Shown here one piece after another: positions 10,801-21,080 of a stretch of 64,000 bases of DNA. The notes beneath the pieces were generated by a model. That model was not told the DNA's origin and ran no database searches. It saw nothing but the letters and a program-made list of their open reading frames with translations. This DNA comes from Taeniopygia guttata. Taxonomy: Eukaryota > Chordata > Aves > Passeriformes > Estrildidae. Position numbers and translations under genes: made by a program. The stretch covers positions 1,934,501 through 1,998,500 of the forward strand of contig NC_133050.1 of NCBI RefSeq assembly GCF_048771995.1, in the 5' to 3' direction. The stretch's first letter is position 1. The number at the start of each line of letters is the position of its first letter.

Positions 10801-13072
10801 TTGTGGTGCTCACCAAGGATCCCTCGATGGTGAGAAGGGGGCAGCAGCTGAAGCTGCGCTGGGCAAAGCAGCCCCTTGGGCTGGCAGGGCTTCAGGAGCT
10901 GAGGCAGCTGCTCCCAGCTCTCCTGCCTCACCTGCCCCAGTGCTTTGGGACAGGCCTTTGGCCTGTGGGCCCTGCAGCAGCAGGGTGGGCCTGCAGTGCC
11001 AGGGCGGTGTTGGCCGTGCAGCCATCCACAGCTCCCCAGCCCACCCTTGTGTTCCGCACAGGCCAGAAGAATGTACCCGCTGTCTCAAAGCCTTCTGGAG
11101 CTGCTGGGGGATGCAGATGGAGAGGTGGTCAGCATGAGCCTCCGTGTGTTCACAAATGTCCTCCAGCACAAAGACATCCTGGTATCCAGCACCACTGCCC
11201 CGAAGCTCGCTGAGGCACTCCTCCTGCTCTTTGACCATGTAAGGCTCTATGTCCACAGCCATGGGCACAGACTGCCCACATACACTTTCCCCTTATGGAT
11301 TTTCTGACATTGTCTCTGGTGAGCCTGGAATAATTGGTCTTAAAAGTCTTATCCTCTTCTTTTCTAAAGGACAGCAGCTATGTGCGCTTGCTCTCTATTT
11401 TACTCTTTGACAAGATCATGAACTTTCTAGTGGATGAGGGAGAAAAGCCCATGAAGAAGATTTTGTGTCAGAGCTTGCTCCCACTTTTCTTGCACTGCCA
11501 TGAGGACAACCAGCGCGTGGCAAATGTGAGGTTTTGTGTGATGCTGGTGGATCTCTGGGAGGGGGCTGGGCTGCCTCCTGCCCTGGCGCCTGGCGGGCTG
11601 CAGCCTCCTCCAGGCCCTTGCCACAGGGACGCGGGTCCTGCGCCCTGGGCTCTGGGGCCATCTCTGGGTCTCGGCTGCTCTCCAGGCTTCTCAGGAAACG
11701 CTGCTTGGTGTGGCCGAGTTTTTGAAGAAGAGGAATCTCAAGAAGCTGCTGAAGAAGGAGCAGCTGTCAAAGTTTGCTGAGTGCCTGGTAAGGAGGGCCG
11801 GGAAGCCGCAGCCCCAGCCTGGAGAAGCCCCCTGAGCGCGGTGCTCGGTGTGCGGGCTGGCAGCTGTGCCCCTGCCCGCTGCTGCAGCCCGAGGCCGCGC
11901 GGGCTCTGCTCCAGGCTCCTGCGGCCCGAGCCGGGTGCCGATGGAGCCCCGGCCCGGCGGGGCTGCGGGGCGGCACCGCGGCTCCCCGGGCAGCAGCCGG
12001 CCCTCTGCCCCCTCCAGAGCCCGGCGCCAGCGGCTGCTGGCCGGGCCTCAGGGCTGTGCGGGCAGGGGAGGCCGGGGTTGGCACAGGGAGCGCCCGGCCC
12101 AGGGGCTGAGCCCGCGCCAACCCTTCCCTCCTGCCGCTCTCTGCAGCTGGCAGAGGACAGCAGCAGCGCGGCCGAGCACCTGCGCCGGGCCCTGCCCTAC
12201 CTGCAGAGCCCACAGGAGCCCCTGCGAGAGGCGGCCATCAGGTTCATGGGTGAGCCAGCAGCCCGGGCTCCCTCCCCGCCCCGCCGCAGCTCGGCCCCAG
12301 CCCCTCTGCTGCCCCGGCAGCGCCTCCCGGGCCGGCGCCTCTGGCAGCCGTGCCCTGGGGCGGCAGCGTGCGGCGAGGGCCCGGGCTGAGCCCTGCCGGG
12401 CCAGGAGGCCGTGTGGCCCCAGGGCTGGCAGCGCCGCTGGCAGGGAGCTGTGCCGCTGGGCCTGACAGGCTCTGTGTTCCCAGGGATGGCCGGGCGCTAC
12501 CTGAAGGGACAGCCAGTCGAACTTCACGTTCTCACTCAGGGTGAGTGAGGGCAGCGGGCTGTCAGCGGGGGCTGGCCGGGAGAGCTGCAATGCCGGCCAG
12601 GGAGCTGCAATGCCTGTCCCGGCTGTGGCCAGCTTCGCTCCTTGTGTGGACGAGGGCTGGTGTGGGCAGGGCACAGAGAGATTTCAGGGACGCCAGTGGG
12701 GGGATTCGTGACCAGCGCCTTGCGGCTGATCCCGTTGGGTCTTCGTCTCTGTTAGGCATGGCGGGAGCTGGGAGAGATGGCCTTAGCAGAAGAATTGCTG
12801 GGTGGCCCTCTGGGCTCTGACTGTGGTAGTTTATCTGTCTTCCAGCCCTTGAAGTCATGAGCGAAGATGACAGCCCATCCTCCACTAACTTGGAAATTCA
12901 GGAAATTTTTGGGAAGAGATGTGCAGAACTAAGGTCATCTGCTGGATTCACAGAACCACGATCCCAAGAAGAGTACCAGGAGACAGTGAAGAGAGCACCA
13001 GGACTCAACGTCACTGGAGCCCCAGGCACACCTGATGCTGGCCACAGCTGTGCCTGCTGCAAGCTCCCATAG
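7808..13072 (+). CDS. Maestro heat-like repeat (MROH) family protein, copy A
   Basis: Fifteen exons join into one open frame of 738 codons: 7808-7925, 8274-8338, 8453-8785, 8968-9116, 9374-9521, 9724-9914, 9997-10134, 10406-10520, 10692-10829, 11062-11238, 11370-11525, 11686-11787, 12147-12249, 12484-12540, 12846-13072. All introns are GT-AG and the phases agree. Residues about 1-172 are a low-complexity, basic then acidic Ser/Thr/Glu-rich head (FRGKKKK near the start). From about residue 173 on there are paired amphipathic helices typical of HEAT-type repeats (for example LAEEHPADLVLTLLRCAP, VLPTLLCVMENWPL, YPLSQSLLELLGDADGEVV). AATAAA is at 13,204-13,209. No signal peptide or catalytic motif is present; HEAT proteins usually act as scaffolds, and the cellular role here is unknown. 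The start is the first ATG in the open frame after a likely acceptor at 7783. Family assignment is firm; a specific member number is not claimed. Confidence 0.9.
7976..8097 (+). repeat. (CCCAT)n microsatellite in MROH-A intron 1
   Basis: About 120 bp of uninterrupted CCCAT pentamers sit in intron 1; the first few copies are CCCGT/CCCTT variants. The matching intron of copy B has a shorter array. Open frames crossing the array on either strand are repeat artefacts. Confidence 0.97.
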
Positions 13073-13276
13073 CTGCTGCCTTCCCCTTCCCTGTTGACGG
13101 CTCCCTCCCCATTCCCTGTTGACAGCTCCTTCCCTCCAGCCCTCAGACCCTGCCAATCCCCTTTTTTTTTCCCCAATCTCATCCCTTCCCTTTCCCTTCC
13201 ATTAATAAAGAGTTTGGTTTCTCCTCCTTACCTGCATCTCTGTGGAGCGGAAGCAGCACAAATCCCGGGCCCTGGG

Positions 13277-13632
13277 TGTTGCCTTTATAAAGGGCAACCA
13301 GCGACCTGGTTCAGGTGGCAGCACGGCAGCCTGGTCTCGCCCAGGCCACTCGGGCTAATCAACACACGCGGATACCAATGTGGCAGACGGTCGAAAAGCC
13401 TTTATTATCTCATCTCGTGGGTTTAAATAGTCTTGGGGGTCTTTGCTACGTCAGAGGGGGGTTGGGGGGTCTCAGGGGTTAGTCGGGAGTGGAAATTTAC
13501 CGGGGCAGGTGTGGCTACATGCTTCTGGGGCTTCAGGGGTTAATAGCTAACGTGGGGAAGGGAGAAGGGGAGGGGTCTATCTTTCCGTGACATCCCGTGA
13601 TCTTCCGCTTCGCCTGTCCCTTGCCTACCACA
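13277..13632 (-). repeat. 3' LTR of the provirus
   Basis: 356 bp with TG...CA ends, reading TGTGGTAGG... to ...GGCAACA on -. A minus-strand AATAAA lies at 13,401-13,406 and a TATTTAAA-type promoter box just upstream of it. It is inserted right after CCCGGGCCCTGGG, about 70 bp past the MROH-A polyadenylation signal. Confidence 0.95.
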
Positions 13633-13646
13633 TCTCCCCCCTCCTT
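13633..13646 (-). other. Polypurine tract
   Basis: AAGGAGGGGGGAGA on the minus strand abuts the U3 start (TGTGG) of the 3' LTR. This is the expected position for the plus-strand primer of reverse transcription. Confidence 0.92.
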
Positions 13647-13800
13647 ATCACATACAAAATGAGGTAGTCATAGATATAGGCACTGGGGTGAGGTACAAAC
13701 TTGCAACTTGTTAAGGAAAGGGCGGTTTGGTAAATCTGGGTAATTTTTTCAAGGCAGGTGTTGAATGCTTTAGCTACTGACCGTGTTTGCAGTTTTCGGT

Positions 13801-15711
13801 TTACAGCATTTGTTGGTGGCCTATGAACAGAATGTTTGCCCTTTCCAGACGGGCCTGAACAAACGAGACTAGTTTGTTCAGCAGGCATGGTCCTATGGTA
13901 ATAGCTAAAAGCAGTATCGCCAGTGGACCTACCAGGGCGGAAATTAAAGTGGTGAGCCAAGGTGATTGATTGAACCAGGATTCAAACCAGCTCTGCTGGG
14001 TCTCCCTGTCTCTCTTTCTCTGAGCCAGTCTGTCTCGGAGTTCTGCCATGGAGTCTTTAACGACTCCCGTATGATCTGCATAAAAGCAGCATTCATCTTT
14101 CAAGGCTGCACACAGTCCTCCCTGCTGCATGAACAAAAGGTCCAGTCCTCGCCTATTTTGTAAGACCACTTCTGAAAGCGAAGAGACTGATTTCTCTAAA
14201 TAGGAGATGGACTTCTCGATCCTCTGCAGGTCCTCGTCGATGGTCATTTGCAGCTGAGAGAGTCCGTGCTGCTGGGTTGCGATGGCTGAGACACCCGTGG
14301 CTGTGCCAGCTGCTCCCAAGCCGAGCAGCATCGCGATAGTTATACCTGTGATGATTTCCCTTTTGTGGAGTCTGTTAGGTTCTTCGAGAAGATGGTATAT
14401 CTCTTCGTCTGAGTGATACAAGACCCTGGGGACAATCAGAACTTGGACACAGAAATTGATAGAGTCATTGAATTTGGCAAGGAACACACAAGGACTCACT
14501 CCGGACCTTTGGCAAACCCACATCCCAGACGCAGATGGGATCACCCACTTGTTAGTTTTTCTGTTGGGTTTGACAACTTTAGTGCAGAAGTTGCCTTTCT
14601 GCTTTGCTAAGGTTGCATTCCCAAAACATCTGCCCTGTCCTGTGATTTGACTCAGGGTGATTCCTCTGCAGGGAGTGTCCCATCTGCACTGGTGGGGGGC
14701 GCTGGCTGAGGAGTAACTGAAGGGGGTGTCCAAAGCAATGCCTTCATAAAAAGGGGGTTTGATATCATAGCAAAGCCAACAGGAGTTAGTTAGGTTTGGT
14801 TTGGTTTCGTTTAGGGTTAGGAAGGTAGCTTCTAGCATACGAAAGATTGGGTTTGGGTCTGACTCAGCCGTGCGGCCTATCTGGGGGGTATCTGCAAGGC
14901 TGGTCGGGGTGTCAGTGGCTTTTGGGGTCAGGGTTTTGGGGTGGGTTGTGTTTTTCCCTCTCAGCACATTCTTGATAATTTTGTTGGGTCCCACTGGTCG
15001 AGGTGCTGGCGGCTGGAGCCTGGTAATTCTCACATTCACCCACCTCCTCGGTCCTCTGAGGACCACTGTCCATGTTCTACCCGTGGCCCAGCTAGGGTGA
15101 TCTGGCTGTAGGACAGTCATGTTATAACTTACACATCCCCGTAGTCTGGGCTGTGCATTGTGGTCTCCGCAGCCAAAGGGTGCCCAGGTGAACTGTAAGA
15201 ATTTGTCGGGCTCCTGCGGTTGTCACCCGTCTCCCCATGGTCTGGCATCTGTAACAATGGTTTCGCAGCCCCAATATCCACAATGTCCCCACCCCGGGTA
15301 GTCACAGTACCTTTTCCCTGGGTTGGACGCTGGGCACCAATAAGATATGTACATGAGTATGATGTGCGGGCTTGAGGGCCGTATTTTCGGTTGCCCTGGA
15401 AACAGATCGGCTATGTGTAATACGAAGGATGGAGCGTTTGTGGTGGTGACCTCTTTGAACACCTTGTCACTTGAAAGATGTTGCATGACCCATCTGAACG
15501 GCTGGTGAGGGTAGTGGCCTGGGTCGGCTTGCCCCCCGGCCACAAGCCCCACCAGCAGGATTGCACAGAGACACTGTACATGTCTGGGTCTCACCGCCGT
15601 GGGACGCTCAGGTTCTGTCTGGTGGCTTGGTGGTCTGTTATCTCTCTCTGGAGCAGGGGTGTGTGTATCGCGGGGACGGTCCACGAGCGTGTCCTGCGAA
15701 CGAAAACTCAC
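13801..15711 (-). pseudogene. env: Retroviral env, gamma-type, one in-frame stop
   Basis: The envelope frame runs from an ATG at 15,711, which overlaps the pol stop by 4 bases (ATGA), to 13,801. It is interrupted by a TGA at 15,225-15,223. Before the stop are a hydrophobic signal segment and the N-terminal surface region. After it are the surface-subunit CWLC motif, a basic cleavage site (HKRE) followed by a hydrophobic fusion segment, an immunosuppressive-domain-like stretch (LQNRRGLDLLF), the CX6CC motif (CAALKDECC) and a membrane span near the C-terminus. CWLC plus CX6CC is the hallmark of gamma-type envelopes with a covalently linked surface/transmembrane pair. Because of the stop, no full-length envelope is expected from this locus; a downstream fragment could still be made. 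It would be expressed from a spliced mRNA. Confidence 0.92.
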
Positions 15712-18278
15712 AGTTTTCCATTAGTTTCATTCTGAAGGTCAGGTTTGATCGACCTGAGTGGACACCACCTGATCTTGTCCTCCTTTTTAACTGCCGCGTA
15801 CCCTCGTCCCGTAAGCACCAGTCTCCAGCCCCGTTCCCACTCGCCCAGCTCGTTTTTGACCATGACCTGTGGGCCCTCCTCTAGTGTCTGGGTGGCCCAG
15901 TGTTTTCGAATGGGACTGTTTGCTTCATCTCCCCTAGGGAATTGGTTCAGTGCTAATAGCGCGGTTGCTAGCATGCGTGTCTGGTCTCCTGAGGGGATGG
16001 ATTTGGCAAAGCCCTCTGCCTTTGCCAATACTTCTAACTTGGCTTTTAGGGTCTGATTTGCTCGCTCGACAATGGCCTGTCCGGTGCTGTTATACGGGAT
16101 TCCCTGCGCTAAGGTGATACCCCACACCGAGGCGAATTCCCGCACTGATTTGGAGATAAAATTGGAAGCATTGTCAGTTTTAATTTGCTTGGGGATACCA
16201 AGCCATGCCATAACTGTCAGCCAGTGCTGGATCGTGGCCTTCGAGTTGGGTTTGAGGTGCTGTGTCGCTATGATCACTCCGCTGTAGGTGTCCACTGTCA
16301 CTGCAAGCCATGCTCGGGGCTTCAGCAGTTCGCAGAGGGTGAAGTCTGACTGCCAGATTTCTGACGCCTTGAGGCCCCTCGGGTTGACTCCACCGGTCCA
16401 TAGGGGTGACTTCTGGCAGTGAGGGCAGGTGGCCACTACGTGTCTCGCGTCCGCTGTCGAGATCCCGCATCTCTTCGCCAGTGCTTTGGCCCCTATGTGG
16501 AGTGACTCGTGCAGCTGACGAGCTTCCTGCAACGTCCACACTCCCTTCGCTGCGGCATCTGCTTTGTCATTTCCAGTCTGGAAGAAGCCCTTGACTGGGT
16601 TATGGCTGTTGACGTGGATGACAGACACGGTGCCCTGGCGTGAGGAGAGTGCCTCTTCAAGCATGGAGGCCGTTGTGGATGTTGACACACCTGGTCTTGA
16701 CATGGCTAGGCAGAGCTTTGCCACGAATATAGAGTCTGTCATGATGTTGAGGTGTTCGTCCTGGAAAAGTCCGCACGCCAAGACCACTGCTGCTGCTTCC
16801 AGCTGTTGCACTGACAGCGTGGGGTCGCATGTTTTGACGCAATGCCATGTTTCTCCTGTTTGCCACACTGCTGCTGCGGTAGAAGTCATGGAGGAGGCGT
16901 CTGTAAAGACCGTTGGCCCTGGTTGCGGTCGGTCCATGACCTTCAGTGGCACATCTATGTCGACAATGGTCAGTAGCTGGGTCCAAGGTGGTTTGGTGGC
17001 GTAGGAAATTTCTCCCCCGAAGCCAGTGAGAGCGAGGGCCAGGTGCTCCGATATCGCAGTTGACTCCGTAGTTGGTCGCTTGCGGAAGGGGAGGTGGATC
17101 CTTGCCGGCTCGGTTCCCAGGTGTCTCAGGGCGAGTCTCCTGCCTTTCATGATGAGGTTAGCAACGCATTCAACTCCTGGGGAGAATGCGTGAGTTGGTC
17201 TTCCGAGGACCACCCATTGGATCGGCTGGGATTTTTCGGAAGGTCCTTGGGCAAGTGCTCCCACTCCTCCCTTCTGTGTGAAGTGGACGTATAAGTCCAG
17301 TGGTACGCTCGGGTTCCACCTGGCAAGCAGGATAGTGGACATCTGACGTTCGATGAAGTCGAGGGATTTCGTTGCTTGCGGCGTCAGCTTCTTGGGGTCC
17401 CAGGGGTGTTTTCCTTTCAGGAGGTCATACAGGGTGTCCATGACCTCTGGGGGAACTAGGACGATGTTGCGGAGCCACTGCAGAGATCCCACGAGTCGCT
17501 GCATGTCATGGAGGGTCTTGATGTCTCGGCGGACCTTTATCCTGGGTGGGGTCACGTAGGAGTTTGTGATCCCCACTCCCAGGAAGGTCACGCACGGTCC
17601 TCTCTTGATCTTCGTGTTCGCGATCTCGAAACTGTTGTCCTGGAGGGTTTCCGTGATCGTGGACACTAGGTGATCCACTTGGCTTGCTGATGGTGCAGCG
17701 ACAAGGATGTCGTCCATGTACTGAATGATGGTCGCAGCAGGGTGGGAGTGTCGGACTGGCATCAGTGCCCTGTCCACGGTAATCTGGCATATGGTCGGGC
17801 TGTCCACAAGGCCTTGAGGTAGCACCTTCCATTGGAAGCGGAGGTTAGGTCGCTCGCCGTTCGGGAACACGACGGAGAAGGCGAACCGTTCTTTGTCCTC
17901 GGCATGCAGGGGTATTGAAAAGAAACAGTCTTTGATGTCCAGCACTGCGCACGGCTGCCCTTTGGGGATGGCTGAGTTCGCGGGCAGTAGTGTCTGAACT
18001 GGACCCATGGGCTGAATTGTCTTGTTCACTTCCCTCAGGTCGTGGATGAGGCGGCAGCCTTCTCCTGATCTCTTGGGGATTACAAACACAGGGGTGTTCC
18101 ACGGGCTGGGGGAGGGTTCAATGTGGCCCTTTTGTAGCTCGCGGTCGACCAGTTCCAGCAAGGCTGTCATTCGAGGCTTTGACAGGGGCCACTGCTCAAC
18201 CCATACGGGGTCTGGTGATTTCCAAGTCAGTTTGATTGGCAGCAGTGGGTGTACAGCAGTGGCCCTCATTATAAATTT
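15708..18278 (-). CDS. pol: Retroviral pol: reverse transcriptase, RNase H, integrase
   Basis: About 857 codons are open from the pro/pol slippery site to the TGA at 15,710-15,708. The order is RT with YMDD (17,709-17,720), connection domain, RNase H (TVFTDASS, MTDSIF, GNDKADAAAK), then integrase with the zinc-binding His/Cys segment ending CPHC and the catalytic triad in SDFT, KTDN (about 16,171-16,181) and VERAN (about 16,056-16,075). All catalytic residues I can recognise are present. RT wording is of the class II (alpha/beta) type. There is no own start codon in context; expression depends on ribosomal frameshifting. An open pol beside a broken gag and env suggests a fairly young insertion. 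Confidence 0.93.
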   Translation of the reverse strand, partial: KFIMRATAVHPLLPIKLTWKSPDPVWVEQWPLSKPRMTALLELVDRELQKGHIEPSPSPWNTPVFVIPKRSGEGCRLIHDLREVNKTIQPMGPVQTLLPANSAIPKGQPCAVLDIKDCFFSIPLHAEDKERFAFSVVFPNGERPNLRFQWKVLPQGLVDSPTICQITVDRALMPVRHSHPAATIIQYMDDILVAAPSASQVDHLVSTITETLQDNSFEIANTKIKRGPCVTFLGVGITNSYVTPPRIKVRRDIKTLHDMQRLVGSLQWLRNIVLVPPEVMDTLYDLLKGKHPWDPKKLTPQATKSLDFIERQMSTILLARWNPSVPLDLYVHFTQKGGVGALAQGPSEKSQPIQWVVLGRPTHAFSPGVECVANLIMKGRRLALRHLGTEPARIHLPFRKRPTTESTAISEHLALALTGFGGEISYATKPPWTQLLTIVDIDVPLKVMDRPQPGPTVFTDASSMTSTAAAVWQTGETWHCVKTCDPTLSVQQLEAAAVVLACGLFQDEHLNIMTDSIFVAKLCLAMSRPGVSTSTTASMLEEALSSRQGTVSVIHVNSHNPVKGFFQTGNDKADAAAKGVWTLQEARQLHESLHIGAKALAKRCGISTADARHVVATCPHCQKSPLWTGGVNPRGLKASEIWQSDFTLCELLKPRAWLAVTVDTYSGVIIATQHLKPNSKATIQHWLTVMAWLGIPKQIKTDNASNFISKSVREFASVWGITLAQGIPYNSTGQAIVERANQTLKAKLEVLAKAEGFAKSIPSGDQTRMLATALLALNQFPRGDEANSPIRKHWATQTLEEGPQVMVKNELGEWERGWRLVLTGRGYAAVKKEDKIRWCPLRSIKPDLQNETNGKL

Positions 18279-18886
18279 GTAATCCTGACTCCTAGCATAG
18301 CAAGGATGTCTCTTCCTATCAGGGGTGGGGAGTTTTGCAAGATGTAGGGGTGGATTGCTACTGTTTGTTCTGGTCCTTTCTTTGTATGGAGCGTTATAGC
18401 TACCAATTGGGTGCTTTTCCAAGCTCGGGACAACCCTCCCACCCCGTTCACTGGAGGGACCTCCTTGTACTGCCAGTGCCGGGGCCATAGGGCTTGGGGT
18501 AGGATTGTGCAGTCTGCTCCTGTGTCTGCCCAAAACTGAAGCCCTATTACGTGGGGGTCCCGACTGCCATAGAGGCGGCATGTCCCCCAAACTTTCGGGG
18601 GTTCCTTCCCTATTTTCAGGGCCAGGGCCACCCAGGGGTCCCGACTTGGGCTGCCCCCTGTTGACCCTGTGGCACAGGCGCTGCTTGCGGTGGCGGTGGG
18701 TACGAAGGCGCCGCAGGCTGTGCTGTGAGACTCGTTGGCAAGGGTATGAAGTTGGCTGCTTCCTGTGGGAGAATGGGGTACGAGGGCTCCCCGCCCCATT
18801 GGGGGTTGGCATGGATGGGCGGCCTCATATTCGCAGCGGGAGGAGGCTGGGTGCGGCCCGCAGGCCCCCTCCCTTTTCCGTTTCCC
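18269..18886 (-). CDS. pro: Retroviral protease (pro), frameshift product
   Basis: The frame is -1 relative to gag and +1 relative to pol, and is open from the gag slippery site to the TAA at 18,271-18,269. The active-site motif DTGAD lies at 18,512-18,526 within FWADTGADCTILP, and the second aspartyl-protease hallmark (LIGRDIL) follows near the end. About 120 residues precede the motif, with no recognisable dUTPase. The frame ends immediately after the second slippery heptamer. Expected product: aspartic protease that processes Gag and Pol. Confidence 0.9.
   Translation of the reverse strand, partial: GKRKREGACGPHPASSRCEYEAAHPCQPPMGRGALVPHSPTGSSQLHTLANESHSTACGAFVPTATASSACATGSTGGSPSRDPWVALALKIGKEPPKVWGTCRLYGSRDPHVIGLQFWADTGADCTILPQALWPRHWQYKEVPPVNGVGGLSRAWKSTQLVAITLHTKKGPEQTVAIHPYILQNSPPLIGRDILAMLGVRITNL
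18272..18278 (-). promoter_or_regulatory. pro-pol -1 frameshift slippery site AAATTTA
   Basis: A AAT TTA is in phase with the pro frame and directly precedes its TAA stop; the pol frame is open just after it. The heptamer fits the X XXY YYZ rule. Confidence 0.88.
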
Positions 18887-20937
18887 TGGAGCCGGGACCT
18901 GCATTCCCTAGCAAGATGTCCCTTCCTCCCGCAACCCCAGCAGGATCCCCGCGGGCGTGTTTGGGGTGGAGGCGCTGCGGCAGGCCGCCGTGCTGGCTGG
19001 GGGCAGCTCACCGCGATGTGACCCGCCTCCCCGCACTTGAAACACGCCATGGCATTGGTCAGGGTGTGGACGGCTGCCTGAATGGGCATCAGGTGTTCCT
19101 CCCTCACTACGTGTCTGATCATGTCAGCCAGGCTAGCTCCGGCTGGCAGGGAGCGTAAAATATCCTTGGTAATGGAGTTGCATTGCTGGCGCAGGCAGTC
19201 GGCTACCACGGGGCCCTTTGCCTCTGCCGGCAGGGTGGAGGAGTCTATCGCTGCCTGCAGGCGATCTACGAACTGTGTGAAGCTTTCGCTCTCTGCCTGC
19301 CTCACGGTGGACCACGGTGCCGGCTTAGCCACGACTCGGGAGGCTGCGCGGATAGCCTCTCTGGCAGCCCGAGTGGTCGCCCTGACCTCCTCAGCCTGCA
19401 TCTGCGCAGCTTGTTGTTGCGGCGTGATCATATCATCATGTTTTCCTATCAGTCTGGATAAGCTCGATCTGTGTAGGGGCTGCCTCGCGCCAGACGCTTG
19501 GGCTAACTGCTTCCTACAATTATCCTCCCACTCCTGTCTGAAGACAATCATTCCCGCACCATCAAGTATCATGCGCTCTATTCGTTCGATATCAAAGGGA
19601 AGCAAGTCATCGTTGCTAAAAAGACCATTGATTAATGTGGTGACTATGGCCGAGTTGATCCCTTTTTCTGCGATGGCTTTGACAATTGACTGTATATCCT
19701 TTGGGTTTATCGGGGTATATACCCTTTGTTGGTTTCCTTCCGGACCGGCGAGCCTCACCGGGAAGGCTTGTATGGCGGCCGCTGGGGACCATTCAGCACA
19801 GGCTATCTTTATTTTCCCCCAGTCAGTAAACTGGGCTGGTTCGCATTGTAGTTGTTTTTCGGCGCGGCTTAGAACTTTACTCGGTTTTGTTTCAAACTGT
19901 GCTGGCTCCGTTTCGTCCGTCTCGGAGTCATAGCCAGCCTCCGTCAGCTCCTCTGAGCTGGTGGAGCTGTCGCTGGTCTCCGAGCCGGAAGACGAGTGCC
20001 AGTGCACTTCCGGGGCTCCGCGCTGTTTTGTCCGGCCCCGAGCTCGCTCCTCCCCGTGGGGGTGGTTCCGCTCCCGCCCCCCCGGCTCGCCGCGCCTCCC
20101 GCGGGGGGTAGTTTCTCCCTTATATGGTGGCGGCGCCTGGCGCGGCCGCTGGTTGGCTCTGCGCTCCGTGCCGCTCTCCGCCCCTTTCTCCCGCGCACGC
20201 GCATCCCCGAGATCGCGCACTTCCCGGGTTTTCGCGCCGAGACTACCCGGGCCCCGCCCCTCTCTACGGCTCCCGGCGCCATTTTCAAGGGGATAAGGAG
20301 GCGGCATGGCAGCCACGTTCTCCCGAGCCGCGGTTTCTGCGTCTCGGGCTTCTTTCGCCAGCCCTTGCCAGAAGCGCTCCGCGTGCCGTTGTGTCTCCGA
20401 CAACTGATCGCGGGCCGGTGGCGGCGGCGGGACGGAGGAATTTGCGGTCTCTCGGGGGGTTCGAGCGGTGGGGGTTTTTTGGGGGTTTTCCGCGGCGGGG
20501 GTGTCTCGGGGGGTTTCTGTGGCGGGGGGTGGGCTCTGATCTGGGGGAGGGGGTGTCGCGCTGAGCCCCCCCAGGTCCCCGCCACCGGGCGAATCACTCT
20601 CAGGGGCAGTCTGCGTTCCCGCTCCCACACCGAGTTTGGGAGTAACTAATAAACACGTACGCGCCGCGCTCCATGTCTCCTGCTCTTCTATTGCTTTGCG
20701 TAGGGCTTTCTCTACCTTGCCTCATGCCTTAAGGTTTTTGCCACTGACTGAGGATTTTGTGTCCTCGGCTAGCGCGGCAGTGCATTTTTCCCATTGTTCC
20801 GGATGTAACACATCCACAGGGCGCTCAATTGCCCCAAGCTCAAGCAATCTCGCTATGGCAAGATGAAAATCCTTGAGCTTACACCCAATACCCCACTGCG
20901 TATGAATGGCACTTACGATCCTTGCTATTGCGTCCAT
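18616..20937 (-). pseudogene. gag: Retroviral gag, one in-frame stop in matrix
   Basis: The frame begins at the ATG at 20,937 (rc of 20,935-20,937) and ends at 18,616, with an in-frame TAA near 20,724-20,722 splitting the matrix region from the rest. Features in order are a helical matrix N-terminus, a long Pro/Arg-rich linker with two PPPY late-domain motifs (near 20,300 and 20,125), a capsid with a major homology region (ESFTQFVDRL), and a nucleocapsid with two CCHC knuckles (CFKCGEAGHIAVSC and CWGCGRKGHLAREC). The C-terminal Pro-rich tail overlaps pro. The stop should block full-length Gag. Alternative downstream ATGs exist (for example 20,628) but would lack matrix. Confidence 0.92.
18880..18886 (-). 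promoter_or_regulatory. gag-pro -1 frameshift slippery site GGGAAAC
   Basis: G GGA AAC is in phase with the gag frame (codons start at 18,885 and 18,882), downstream of the second CCHC knuckle. The pro frame is open from here onward. Confidence 0.85.
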
Positions 20938-21059
20938 GACGCTCGCGGATCCCGGGGACGTCTCCCCTACGCCTAGATACGGTTTGACCGTTCCGGCCGC
21001 TGCTCCCGTCCTGGTGTATCCCGTCCGCCGGGGGAATTTTTCCTTTTTTTCTTCTTTTC

Positions 21060-21077
21060 TCCCGGGTTTCGGCACCA
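21060..21077 (-). other. Primer-binding site, tRNA-Phe type
   Basis: TGGTGCCGAAACCCGGGA on the minus strand, three bases from the 5' LTR end, is complementary to the 3' end of vertebrate tRNA-Phe including CCA. Confidence 0.88.
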
Positions 21078-21080
21078 GTA

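Larger units (their letters stand above)
4020..13276 (+). repeat. Left arm of inverted segmental duplication
   Basis: The block holds an MROH 3' end, spacer and full MROH gene. Positions about 4241-6490 match the reverse complement of 50,390-48,163, and 6891-13,276 match the reverse complement of 56,707-50,370. By eye the non-coding parts are roughly 97-98 percent identical. Both outer edges are LTR boundaries (4019 and 13,277). Confidence 0.88.

Noticed and set aside
19082-19933. 283-codon + strand frame
   Set aside because: Antisense shadow of gag; the CCHC knuckles and homology region are on -.
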